Below are positions 41,458-51,790 of a DNA stretch of 64,000 nucleotides, one piece after another (positions within the stretch are counted from its first letter, which is position 1; every line of letters starts with the position of its first letter). The notes beneath the pieces are model-generated. The model saw only the letters and a program-made list of their open reading frames with translations, had not been told where the DNA came from and did not search any database. The stretch is from Cordylochernes scorpioides. Taxonomy: Eukaryota; Arthropoda; Arachnida; Pseudoscorpiones; Chernetidae. The stretch is from NCBI GenBank assembly GCA_030710605.1, contig CP092886.1:165880573-165944572 (forward strand). The letters run 5' to 3'. Position numbers and translations under genes: made by a program.

Positions 41458-43140
41458 CTACTTCTTCAGAAGTTTCTGGGATAGTCTCTTCTGGAAAATT
41501 GTAAAGGAAATATTTTTAGTGTCATCTGAATCATTTTTGTTTAGTATTTCCTTTCCTAATTTATTTTCAAGAAATTTAACATCTCTTGTTTCAATTACAT
41601 TTTCATTTTCAGGATCAATTAGTCTCCAAGCCTTTCTTGTGCTTGAATATCCAACAAATATTCCAGCCTTGGCTGTAGGTTGAAATTTTCCTCTTTTGTG
41701 CTTGTGTACATAGTAGTAAGCTATGCATCCAAATATCTTTAGATGAGCTACAGTTGGCTTTCTATTTGAAAATCTCTCTTCAGGAGTTATCCATCCCAAT
41801 TTTTTACAAGGTGTTCTATTTTTCAAATAAGCAAAGGTTGACATTGTTTCTGCCCAATATCTCAATGGAAGTTGTGAGTCAATCAGCAAAGCTCTTGTTC
41901 CTTCAATCAGTGTTCTGTTATACCTTTCTGAGATTCCATTTTGTTGGGGTGTGTAAACATTTGTCAGTTGGTGCTTTATGCCTTTACCTTTTAAATATTG
42001 AGTCATTTGATGATTTGTGAATTCTTTTCCATTATCTGATCTTAATTGTTTGACTTTGATTTCTTTTTCCTTTTCAATTTCTTCAATGAAAGATCTGATG
42101 ATGTCAAAAGTTTCCAATTTGGATGAGAGAAATTCTACAAATATTTTTCTAGAAAAGTCATCAACAAGTGTTAATACATATTTAGCACCTCCAATTGATT
42201 CCTCTTGAATAGGTCCAATCAAATCAATATGTATTAAGTCTAATGGTCTAGTAGATTGAGGATATAGAACTGGTTTGAAGGGTGTTCTAGGATGTTTGGC
42301 CTGAATACAAACTTGACAAGTGTCCATATTCTGGGATTGGGTATTGAAATTGTGAGCTGAATTATTCTTCAACATTTGCTTCATGTATTCTTCATTTAGG
42401 TGTCCCAATCTTTTGTGCCAATCATTCCAGGTATGAAGAGTAGCCTTTAAAGCCTGTGATGGAATTTCTTCTGGTGCTGATGTTTTGATTATGTAGAAAT
42501 CATTTATTCTTTGGGCCATCAAAATTTCCTCTCCATCTTCCTCCATTATATGTCCTCCATCCTTATCAAAGAGTACTTTTTTATTGTCATCTACCAGTTT
42601 GTTAACAGACATTAAGTTACCTGACAATTTTTCAACATATAGAACATCATTAAGCCTAATCAACTTATTCTGTCCTTCAATTTCAATTGCTCCTTCTGCA
42701 TTGGATATTATTTCAGAGTCATCTGCAAGTTTTATTGTTTTGTGAACCTCTCTTTCTTCCTTTAATAGATCTCTATTTGATGTCATGTGACAGCTAGCCC
42801 CACTATCAATCACCCATTCTTCAGGTTGTTGAGTAGTTTCATATTCTTTGATGTTGGACACATGTTCCTCAGGTTGCAAATTTACAAATTTTGCCTTATT
42901 TTGATGTTCAGGTTTATTCTTTGAGGTTTGTTTATTTTCACTCCCTCTTTTATTTTTAGGATTATGCCAACATTCTATAGCCTTGTGGCCAGGCTTAGCA
43001 CAAATGAAACAAATAGGCTTATTAGTATTTCTATTTTTGTGGAAATGTGTGTGTGTGCTTACTGTTTGAGAAAGATTCTTTATGTATTGTATTGAATGCT
43101 TTGGAATTTCCTTCCTTTTCTTCATGAGTGAATCTTTCAT
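41458..43140 (-). pseudogene. copia nucleocapsid knuckle, protease and integrase
   Basis: 560 codons. CFICAKPGHKAIECWH knuckle near residue 45; protease EWVIDSGASCHMTS (DSG); integrase zinc region HKRLGHLNEEYM...CQVCIQAK; DLIHIDLIGPI (first Asp), QLRSDNGKEFTN (second Asp) and QNGISERYNRTL (Glu). A C-terminal GKFQPTAKAGIFVGYSSTRK segment is typical of copia integrases. It overlaps gag (43675-43031) in a different frame: a shift within a TG microsatellite at about 43045-43060 separates them. Confidence 0.94.
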
Positions 43141-43675
43141 GGTAAAGTTTTAAGCAATTTTTAAGATCAGAAATGCTTACCTTCATTTGGCAATTCAGTT
43201 GAAGTGCAACAAGGTTGTACTTTTGGGGTAGTCCTCTGATCACTGAAGTGGTGAATTCTTGATCTTCTATCTCTGCACCAAGGTTTCTTGCTTGTTCCAA
43301 TAGCTTCTCTGATCTGTATAGATATTCTTCCCAATTTTCTTCTTTCTTCATTGTCAATCTTGAAACGTCGTTTCGGGCCTCAATGATCTTTTTCTTTTTA
43401 TCTCCTTCATATCTTTCATGCAGCGCTATCCAAATATCTTTGCTTGTTTTGCAATTTAATATTAAGGCGACTAAGGAGTCAGTCATTGCACATGTGATGA
43501 TTCCTTTAGCTTGAGCATCTTTCTTCTTCCATTCTTTGAATTTAACTTCATCTTCTGGTGGATCACTTTCCAAAAGGTCGTCCAATTCTTTGCCTTCTAA
43601 AATTGATACGATCCTAAATTTCCAAGAAGCGAAGTTTTTTCCGTCAAATTTGGGAACTTGTACACTATTCTCCAT
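43031..43675 (-). pseudogene. copia Gag
   Basis: 214 codons from an ATG at 43675: VPKFDGKNFASWKFRIVSIL (Gag N-terminal motif), TSKDIWIALHERYEG, LTMKKEENWEEYLYRSEKLL and SVIRGLPQKYNLVALQLNC, all typical of copia Gag (UBN2-type region). It runs out of frame at the TG repeat just before the zinc knuckle. Confidence 0.9.
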
Positions 43676-43796
43676 TTTCTGAAGATGTGTATATCTTACC
43701 TTTTCGGTAAATTTGTTTTATTTTCAAGAATGTTGACGCTCGAGTTAAGCCTTTTTTATTAAGCCTTTTTTTATTCGCGCGGTGGGAGAAGTGCTC

Positions 43797-43808
43797 GGCC
43801 CATAACCA
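43797..43808 (-). other. copia primer-binding site (internal initiator-Met tRNA type)
   Basis: One base inside the 5' LTR, minus reads TGGTTATGGGCC. This is complementary to the anticodon-arm sequence GGCCCATAACC of initiator methionine tRNA, not its 3' end. Copia elements are known to prime from a cleaved half of tRNA-iMet, and this matches. Confidence 0.8.
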
Positions 43809-43809
43809 T

Positions 43810-44024
43810 TGAAGGAAGTTTTTAGTTAATGAAGGAGTTTTTAATTAATGATTTTATTTAATCATACAAACATTACAATTAACATAATATAAAGATAGAT
43901 ATATATAATGGGAAATACAGCAATCAAAATATATATGTGCTATCGAACAATCAACAAACAACAGAGTAGTCCAATATCAATAAAATATCATCAATGATAA
44001 TAAGCCTGGAAATTAAATCCAACA
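43810..44024 (-). repeat. 5' LTR of the copia element
   Basis: 215 bp, uninterrupted; begins TGTTGGATTTAATTTCC on minus and ends CTTCCTTCA. Followed by GGATA. Confidence 0.93.
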
Positions 44025-44201
44025 GGATATGTGAAAACATCTTTACAAGCTACGCGCAAAAAATGGAAGGAATCGCTAAATGTAGATTTAGGCTACAAGT
44101 TGAGACCACGCCGAGTCCCCAAGGAAAACTTGTGTGACTCCTTCTCTCGGGGCGAATCGTATGTCTCATGTTTAATTAAATTTTTGAATGAAAATAAATA
44201 A
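44025..44201 (+). pseudogene. Exon-like ORF, 3' part, interrupted by copia
   Basis: From the right target duplication a frame runs 57 codons to TAA (44199-44201): YVKTSLQATRKKWKES, LNVDLGYKLRPRRVPKENLC, DSFSRGESYVSCLIKFLNEN. It joins in frame with 38415-38427 across the empty site. Composition is less AT-rich than the surroundings, and AATAAATAAA follows the stop. This looks like the last coding exon of an unidentified gene, or the end of an older element. I do not recognise the product. If a host exon, this allele is disrupted. Confidence 0.4.
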
Positions 44202-44774
44202 AAAAATTAAAACTGAAAAAAATACAGTTTTAATTCATTTTTCTATGGATTTTTAAAGTAATTTGTGGTGTATAAAATTCTCTGCATGTGTGTCTCATAA
44301 CAAAGAACGTGTCATAAAAAAGTAAACGCATATCTTTTTTCGCCATCTTTTGACCGTCTCTGTAGTCCAGCAGACTGGGGTTAGAGACGCTTATTCAGAT
44401 ATTGGAAAGTCGGAATGCTCACCCAGCTGTCAAAGTGGTTGACCCATCCAAATACAAAAATATCAGAAAATTATGCCAATAAAGAGAATAGATCTGAAAA
44501 AAAAGCACCTCTCCCATCAAAATACACACAAAAATTGTGCATCATGACATGTGTTATGCTATAAATTCACATTGATGCCATGTATTTGACAGAAAATATT
44601 TAAATTGTTAAAAAGTAACGATATATTTTATCATCCCCTCTAGGAAACGATGGCGAAGAACCAATAGGGAAAAAGAACGCCCGTAGCAGAAACGATCCGG
44701 GGATTGACAGTAGCGCCCCTAGCGGTGGAGGCAGTCACGTGACTAAATCAATACCCGACAGCTGGTAGAGGGAA
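44202..44774. other. Unassigned region before the 16-bp minisatellite
   Basis: About 44495-44530 has a copy of the GCACCTCTCCC motif seen elsewhere. The G+C-richer segment 44640-44765 has no readable domain. Confidence 0.5.
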
Positions 44775-45625
44775 CAGTTTCCTATGGACTGAGCACCCTA
44801 TGGACTGAGCATCCTATTGACTCAGCATGCTATGGACTGAATATGCTATTGACTCGGCATCCTATGGACTGAGCAACCTATGGACTGAGCATCCTACGGA
44901 CTATCCTATGGACTCAGTATCCAATGGACTCAGCATTCTATGGACTGAGAATCCTATGTACTAAATATCCTTTTGACTCAGCATCCTATGGACTCAGCAT
45001 CTTATGGACTCAACATCCTATGGACTGAGCATCCTATGGACTAGGCATCCTATGGACTGAATATCCTATTGACTCAGCATCCTATGGAATGAGCAACCTA
45101 TGAACTGAGAATCCTATAGACTGAGCATCCTATGGACTCAGAATCCTATGGACTGAGCAACCTATGGACTGAGCATCCTATGGACTGAGCAACCTATGGA
45201 CTCAGCATCCTATGCACTTAGCATCATATGGACTGAGAATCCTAATGGACACAATCCTATGGACTCAGCATCTTATGGACCTAGCATCCTATGGACTCAG
45301 CATCCTATGGACTCAGAATTCTATGGACTGAGCATCCTATGGACTTAGCATCCTATTGACTCAGGATTCTATTGACTCAGAATCCTATGAACTTAGCATA
45401 CTATGGACTGAGCATCCTATGAACTCCGCATTCTATGGACTCAGAATTCTATAGTCTGAGCATCCTATGGACTCAGCAGTTTTGCGCAGAGACGCTATTG
45501 TAGTCACTGAACGATTATTGCTAGTTGAAAACTTTACCCCTATGGACTCAGCATTCTATGAACTCCGCATTCTATGAACTGATCGTCCTATGGACTTAGC
45601 ATCCTATTGACTCAGCATCCTAGGC
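44775..45625. repeat. 16-bp minisatellite (CTATGGACT-GAGCATC)
   Basis: About 50 units of a 16-bp monomer CTATGGACTSAGCATC, with two main variants (CTGAG/CTCAG) and many point changes. One interruption of about 60 bp of unrelated sequence lies at 45478-45538. Non-coding. Confidence 0.92.
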
Positions 45626-45639
45626 TCGCATCGACAAAC

Positions 45640-46320
45640 AAAGTTTTGTTTTCTATATCTAGCTCGATATAAAGTTAGAACAGAGAGACCAGCTATGAGA
45701 GAATTAGAAAGAGAGAGATTTTTGTATTTTATTTTCTTCATAACATTAAAGATATCTACGCATCTGTATTAAATAAAAAATAACACGATATGACCAAAAT
45801 TATTCTGCCTTTAAAAATATATTTTCATTTTTATTTTGATAAGGTTGCGAAAATCTTATTATATAATGGAAATATGAAAGAAAAAATTTCTATAGGCCTT
45901 GTTGAACGGCGATATTTATATTAATAATAAATAAAACTAGTAAGCCCGAAATTTTCTTAAAGAAATAAAATAAACTCCCTATTGCCCTAACGCGATTTTA
46001 AAAACGCAGTAAGTAGGAAGATTGTTTTATTTGAAAAAGATAAATTCTTGTATTTTTGTTTTATTTCTTATTTATAGATGACGCGTTACTATCTTATGTG
46101 TAATTTATATTAATATCTATGTGAAAAAACAATAAAATATATAAAATTGTTATTAATATCTATTTATGAATTATATCTTTCAATTAAAAAAAAGAGGGCT
46201 TTATTACAAAGCTAAAATTTTACTCACTTGCTGATATTTCTTTAAATCCCGCCTCCTTTTTGTATCATTAAAGGCGCACATGCATACACACAATACGAGA
46301 GAATGATTTTAATGAGAGAA
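45640..46320. other. Unassigned AT-rich region
   Basis: No ORF, RNA or repeat recognised. Confidence 0.5.
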
Positions 46321-46321
46321 A

Positions 46322-46557
46322 AAATAACCGCAATAGAGATAGACTGCTATAACCGTTATACCGCAATAGAGATAGACTGCTATAACCACTAGACCGCAAT
46401 AGAGATAGACTACTATAACCGTTATACCGCAATAGAGATAGACTGCTATAACCACTAGACCGCAATAGAGATAGACCGCTATAACCGTTATTCCGCAATA
46501 GAGATAGACCGCTATAACCGTTATACCACAATAGAGATAGACCGCTGTAACCACTTT
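46322..46557 (-). repeat. 33-bp minisatellite, orientation 1
   Basis: Seven units of CCGCAATAGAGATAGACTGC + TATAACCGTTATA. Because 33 is a multiple of three and the unit lacks stops in some frames, it gives artificial ORFs of the 11-residue repeat VIAVYLYCGIT. Same monomer as 47154-47630, reversed. Confidence 0.92.
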
Positions 46558-47153
46558 AGATTGCACTAAAACAAGTCATTTTCTTGAAATTATATGTACA
46601 TATCTCACAGATTCATAACTCCTGCCATAGGATATTAAATCAGTCTTGTTAGTGATGAGGCCATAGTCCTGAACCATAGTACAAAGCCGGGTTTTGTCTG
46701 AGTTTACCAAAGCTGGGGTATAGACATATGTATCGATATAAATGTATTTATAGATACATATAAATTCACATTAAACTTTTAAATTTTTGATCATAAAGAT
46801 CTTCATTTATTTTTATTATATAGGTAACAACAATCGGCTGAGATTTTTGATATTATTTAACCACTATCATAAAACAAAATATATAATTCTATATATTTAA
46901 ATTGTAATCTATTCATGTAAAAGTTTCACATACACATATGTACCTTTAATAAAATAATCCTTTGTATGAATATTAAGGTGAATATATATCAGGCTTCCAT
47001 GTATGAGTTTCTTTTAAAACATTTTAATTTACAAATCTCTAGGTTTCGGGCACGAAAGTCTTTCTACAGGAGAAAATACGTTACAATAAATCGCCAATAG
47101 GACAACCGTTAAAATATAATCAAATACAGACATTATGATGCATTAGCGCGCCA
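46558..47153. other. Spacer between the two 33-bp arrays
   Basis: Contains a copy of the CCATAGTCCTGAACCATAG module (46660-46705) shared with 56.8 kb and a CTTTCGGGCA-like motif with TTCTACAGG (47045-47075) shared with foldback elements. No genes. Confidence 0.5.
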
Positions 47154-47630
47154 TCTGTCTATCTCTATTGCGGTGTAGCGGTTTTAGCGTCTATCTCTAT
47201 TGTGGTATAACGGTTATAGCGAACTATCTCTATTGTGGTATAACGGTTATAGCGGTCTATATCTATTGTGGTATAACGGTTATAGAGGTCTATCTCTATT
47301 GTGGTATAACGGTTATAGAGGTCTATCTCTATTGTGGTATAACGGTTATAGCGATCTATCTCTATTGTGGTATAACGGTTATAGCGGTCTATATCTATTG
47401 TGATATAACGGTTATAGCAGTCTATATCTATTGTGGTATAACGGTTATAGCGGTCTATCTCTATTGCGCTCTAGTGGTTATAGCGGTCTGTCTCTATTGC
47501 GGTGTAGCGGTTATAGCGGTCTATCTCTCTTGCGGTATAACGGTTATAGAGGTCTATCCTTATTGTGGTATAACGGTTTTAGCGGTCTATCTCTATTGTG
47601 GTATAACGGTCATAGCGGTCTATAACAGAT
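47154..47630 (+). repeat. 33-bp minisatellite, orientation 2
   Basis: About 14 units of TCTATCTCTATTGTGGTATA + ACGGTTATAGCGG. Inverted relative to 46322-46557 with about 600 bp between. The 177-codon ORF here is a by-product of the period. Confidence 0.92.
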
Positions 47631-47639
47631 ATATAAATC

Positions 47640-47960
47640 AGCCAGACCCTCCCATTAATTTTTCCATTGCAGTAAGGACAGTAGAAATTGTTTATTTTTA
47701 AAAAGAATCATACGCGTCTATAATAGTTTCGAATTTTGAAATACAGACATCAAATACATCACAAATACATATATATTTGATTATTATATTTCAACTCTTG
47801 TCCTATTTCCAAACCTCTCTACAATTGTATTGGATTTCTTTTTCTCACATATCCTGCTTTTATATAATAAACAAGGCAGTTTAGGGCTGTTTAAGGGGAC
47901 CAATGAACATAAGCTTATTGGTCTTCAGAGGTACGTAGGCTGACGGTATGGTACAACTGC
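47640..47960 (-). repeat. Partial GGCTCATCAG-family foldback
   Basis: Contains CCTCCCATTAATTTTTCCAT and GCAGTAAGGACAGTAG, then ATACGCGTCTATAATAGTTT, as at 52.98-53.2 kb. 47815-47925 resembles 36690-36790. The two halves of the foldback are not both present. Confidence 0.65.
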
Positions 47961-48477
47961 CGCTGCTGATTGGTCGGCAGTACGTATATGCGAGCTCCCC
48001 GGTCAAGTGTTAAACAAGCTCGATGGTCAGGCGTTATAAAGAAGAAGTAACACCATAGTTTCAAGTTGAATTAGTACTAATAGTCATTTTTTCAATCGAA
48101 AGTCAAGTATCTTGACTAAAAATCAAATTAATTGGTTTATTTATTAAGTAAAAATGCAAAACAATTGTAATATTTTGGTTTAAATATGTTCGAATTTCTC
48201 AATCGTATATTTATCATTTCGATAAAATAATTCCTTGAATAAATATTAAAATAAGAGCATTTTCCTTGGAGGCTTAATGTTCTTATTTTGATATTTATCA
48301 TTTACATATGAAAAAATATAGGCCATCAAGCGATGAGTTTTTTTAAGCCAACCTTGAGGAGAGTGCCACGGAATCCTATAGTGTTTTGTTTAACCCAAGT
48401 ATATAGAGCATGATAATAGGGTTAGTTGTTTGTGACTTCCTTGTATTGTAAGTGCACCTCATTTAGAAAAATGTAGA
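47961..48477. other. Unassigned AT-rich region
   Basis: No convincing feature. Confidence 0.45.
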
Positions 48478-48850
48478 AATCAGTTCACAATATACAGGAA
48501 ATATAAAAATGATAGTTTTAAGAGAATGATAACAGTAATGGAGGTTTGTTCCCTAATATACGTTTTACAGGCCATGATAATCATGGTGAGTAGTAGTTGG
48601 CGACTGATTTTACTGTAAGTGCACCACATGTCTGCACATGTGGAAAATAGTTCGTCTTTTGGACTTACAAGTGTGCCAGAGCCCCGTTTGGTTACTTTTA
48701 CTCGCTGGTGGAATTGGACTTTTGCAATAATCAGGGGCCATTGGAGCAATTTTTTTATTAAGAAAAAAAAGTGTCCAATGCGGGATTCGATCCCGGGTCG
48801 TGGCTGTCGGAAATGGTCGTTTTATACCACTGGTCCACCGACCTTTGCAC
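48478..48850 (-). repeat. tRNA-related SINE, copy 1
   Basis: On minus, the head (48850-48770) has TGGACCAGTGGTATA (A-box-like) and GGGATCGAATCCC (B box), the internal RNA polymerase III promoter of tRNA-derived SINEs. A T/A-rich stretch, a body with GTAACCAAACGGGGCTCTGG and a tail ending CATGATTATCATGGCCTG follow. A second diverged head-like copy lies at 48935-49003 (minus), with GGTATCGAACTCC. Confidence 0.75.
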
Positions 48851-49039
48851 TACAAGGTGCCAGGATCGGGTTTACTTGCACTCACTGATGAAGTTTCACA
48901 TGTGCCATGAGACCAATGATTTTTTTTTAGAAAATGTTCTCAATGCGGAGTTCGATACCAGTTTCTGGTTGCCAAATATAGACAGTTTATACCAGCAGGC
49001 CGTTTCATTCTACGAAAAAAAATCAATAATTAAAAACAA

Positions 49040-49425
49040 TTATGAGATTGAAGCTTTATTGCTATACATAGAATCCATTTTAATGTTTGAACACATTTGA
49101 TTGAATTTTATTTTCAAATATTTCTCGATTCCTTTTTTGAAAGTAACGTTTTTCAAGGGCCTCAAATAATCAATCGTCGATGCGATCAGTTTTCCGTTCG
49201 AATGAAATTTCCTTTCACCCAGCAATATTCTGAGTTAGGAGAAAAAAAGAAACAGAAGGGAGCGCGCCAAATCAAAATAATATAGAAGATATAGAAAGAG
49301 TTCGAATATCAATTCCATCAATTTCTGTCGAGCGATTGCACTTGAATGAGCAGGGGCGTTGCCATGGTAAAACAATACTTGACGCCACTACTGGGCGTAT
49401 ATTTTTGTAGCTTTCTCCATTTTTA
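49040..49425 (-). pseudogene. Second mariner transposase relic, C-terminal part
   Basis: On minus, about 49370-49290 reads HGNAPAHSSAIARQKLMELI, the mariner second-aspartate motif (here HGN instead of HDN), then a decayed stretch. 49225-49040 reads LGERKFHSNGKLIASTIDYL...FKKGIEKYLKIK, matching mariner C-termini. Old; unrelated to the copy at 12.4 kb by sequence. Confidence 0.7.
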
Positions 49426-49429
49426 AAAA

Positions 49430-50296
49430 ATGCATTGTACAATATTATTTTGAATCATAGAGGATTGTGTGTATTAATTTCAATATAATAAATTTAAGAA
49501 ACACAAAAATTTCCATTATAAAATCAAATAAAACACGGCTCATTTCGAGGAACGGTCTTTGTATATTTTAAAACCGATTTTCTATGTGAAACTTACATTT
49601 ATTTCTTATTTTAATTTCCATACAAGTGTCTCATTCATGTTTGTTAATAGGTTTCGAAATGAATTTTATTTTTATTCAAATATCATAAAAATCTGACGTT
49701 TTGCGAATAAACAAGATTTTGAACAAATGCGATATCATTTTGAGAATAGAATGTTGAAAAGATGTAAAATATTAAATAAACGATCAAATGAAATGTTGAG
49801 ATTACTTTTTCTTTGCTTCTCTCTCTCTCCCGACTCAGAGTTCGTTGTGGGGGTTCTTAGATTGTTCTTGTCAGGTTCATCGCTTGTTTTATTGCGGCTA
49901 AACATTTAATACAACAACAACAACAACAATTTTGATACATTAAAAATAATATTGATCTAATTTATTTTTATTTATCAATACTCCTCTTCTCTTATACCAA
50001 CTATCTTATATATTCAACTTTATTCAACTATAAATACAAAGCGCGATGTCCCGCCAAGGACACTGGCGCCCAAAGGAAAGCAATACGAGAGAGAGAGAGA
50101 GGGAGAATATATTTATATATACAAAAACATATGCACAAGGCATTTACCATATTCTTGAAATTGGTTTCAAACAAGCATAGTATATACATAGGTAATTTAA
50201 TTTAAACACACCTCAAAATAAAGAAAAAAGGAAAAAAATCATATATACAACACATAGTTACAATTATACCTAACACTTGAGATTATTTAAAAACTT
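49430..50296. other. Unassigned region with microsatellites
   Basis: An (CAA)n run (49913-49929) and an (AG)n run (50088-50101). No genes recognised. Confidence 0.5.
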
Positions 50297-50704
50297 TTAT
50301 ATAAATTTACAAAATCTATTGAATTCAATGTATGAATCCCTGCTGGATATCAGTTCTCTTGGATCGGTACAGAGAATACCGTTATTGAGTCTGTAGTCTT
50401 GAAATGCTGGGCACTTAAGTAAAAGATGAGTAGAATCTTGAATGCGGCATCCACAAAAACAGTCCGGATCCTCCGATGCGCGAATTCTTTCCAGAAAACT
50501 CCCGAAATTACCATGGTTGGTTACAAATTGTGTGTTGTGGAAATTAGGGCGAAAATAATTTGGAATACCCCGGTTGAAAAAACTTGTAAATGTCTCGTTT
50601 GTATTATTCAGTAAGAGCAACATTCTTTCGTCTATATAGGATTCAATTATAAAGGGAATATCGATGTTGTATTTTTGCTTGTCCTCGAACGATAAGTTAT
50701 TCAA
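50297..50704 (-). pseudogene. Non-LTR retrotransposon C-terminal fragment
   Basis: 135 codons: MNNLSFEDKQKYNIDI, GNFGSFLERIRASEDPDCFC, GCRIQDSTHLLLKCPAF and DYRLNNGILCTDPRELIS. The Cys/His cluster followed by HLLL.CPAF is the C-terminal end of RNase H-bearing non-LTR polyproteins. The 5' part is absent, a 5'-truncated insertion; different from families A and C above. Confidence 0.72.
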
Positions 50705-50794
50705 GTCATATTTACTACTATCTTATATATAATATAGGTAATATTATACATATATATATATAGTTGCGGGAGGATGGAATATGCATGTATCAAA

Positions 50795-50960
50795 AGAGGC
50801 ACCTCTCCCTTTAAATGTGCATCATTATAACAATACATTAATTTCATATCCCTAGTAAAAAACGTTACTAGAAGGAATAAGCCACCGCATCAGTGTCTGC
50901 AAATTCAAACAAAAGAGTCAACCTGTATACCATAGTTTCAGGCTATGGCTTTCATCATTA
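50795..50960. repeat. AGAGGCACCTCTCCC family copy
   Basis: AAAGAGGCACCTCTCCCTTT, GTGCATCATTATAACAATAC and CTATGGCTTTCATCATTACAG match 890-1045. Confidence 0.65.
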
Positions 50961-51171
50961 CAGTAACAATATATATAATATATATTATTGGCTTATCCTG
51001 ACCGCTCACATGAGAATTTCAGATGGCAGAGCACCATCCAGAGAAACAGAAAATCAATTAAACGTGGATTTAGTTTGTTCCATGATAAATCGCTGATATA
51101 TCATACATGAAAAATGTACTCGATGCGGGTTTCGTTCTCGAATTCTGATTGACAAACTTCTACAGTTTCAG

Positions 51172-51540
51172 GTGTCGGTGGACCAGTGGTATAAAATGAC
51201 CATTTCAGACAACCACGACCCGGGATCGAATCCCGCATTGGACACTTTTTTCTTAATAAAAAAAAATGCAACAATGGCCCCTGAATATTGCAAAAGTACA
51301 ACTACATCAGCGAGTGCAAGTAACCAAACGGGGCTCTGGCACACTTGTAAGTCCAAAAGACGAACTACTTTCCACATGTGCAGACATGTGGTGCACTTAC
51401 AGAATAGAAATTTGGCTCAATCAAAGACTGAGCCAGGGACGATATAGGCATAAGCAAGCCCTTGCATCCCCTTGGTGCACTTACAGTAAAATCAGTCGCC
51501 AACTACTACTCACCATGATTATCATGACCTGTAAAACGTA
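51172..51540 (+). repeat. tRNA-related SINE, copy 2
   Basis: A box TGGACCAGTGG (51179), B box GGGATCGAATCCC (51232-51244), then TTTTTTCTTAATAAAAAAAA and the body GTAACCAAACGGGGCTCTGG. A 50-bp insertion (51410-51470) splits the body. Inverted relative to 48478-48850. Confidence 0.78.
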
Positions 51541-51790
51541 TAATAGGGGTACGACCCAGGTTCAATTCCCGCATTGGACACTTTTTTTTCTGATTAAAAA
51601 AAAAGCTCCAATGGCCCCCGATTCTTGCAAAAGTCCAACCCCACCAGCGAGTGCAAGTAACCAAACGGGGCTCTGGCATATTTGTAAGTGCAAAGTCGAA
51701 CTGCTTTTCACAGGTGTAGACATGTGGTGCACTTACAGTAAAAGCAGTGGCTAACTACCCACCATGATTATCATGGCCTGTACCACGTGT
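51541..51790 (+). repeat. tRNA-related SINE, copy 3, head-truncated
   Basis: Begins just upstream of a B-box-like GGTTCAATTCCC (51566-51577), lacks the A box, and is otherwise collinear with copy 2. Tandem with it. Confidence 0.75.

Larger units (their letters stand above)
38428..44024 (-). mobile_element. Ty1/copia LTR retrotransposon
   Basis: Flanked by GGATA at 38423-38427 and 44025-44029 (5-bp target duplication). LTRs are 215 bp; the left one (the 3' LTR of this minus-strand element) is split by an 866-bp solo LTR. Domain order on minus is gag, protease, integrase, RT, RNase H, the copia order. The two LTRs differ at two positions by eye (38453/43835 region and the CTTGG/CCTGG near the end), indicating a fairly recent insertion. 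Three frameshifts break a reading frame that is normally single, so this copy is defective. Confidence 0.95.

Noticed and set aside
46268-46566. ORFs encoding 11-residue repeats (85-87 codons)
   Set aside because: They exist only because the 33-bp minisatellite has no stop in those frames; several frames of the same array are open.
47168-47701. 177-codon ORF
   Set aside because: Periodic translation of the 33-bp array, running into unrelated sequence; no start context or domain.
48771-48850. Functional tRNA gene on minus
   Set aside because: A- and B-box-like sequences are present, but the acceptor and anticodon arms do not pair and the unit continues into a repeated body: a SINE head.
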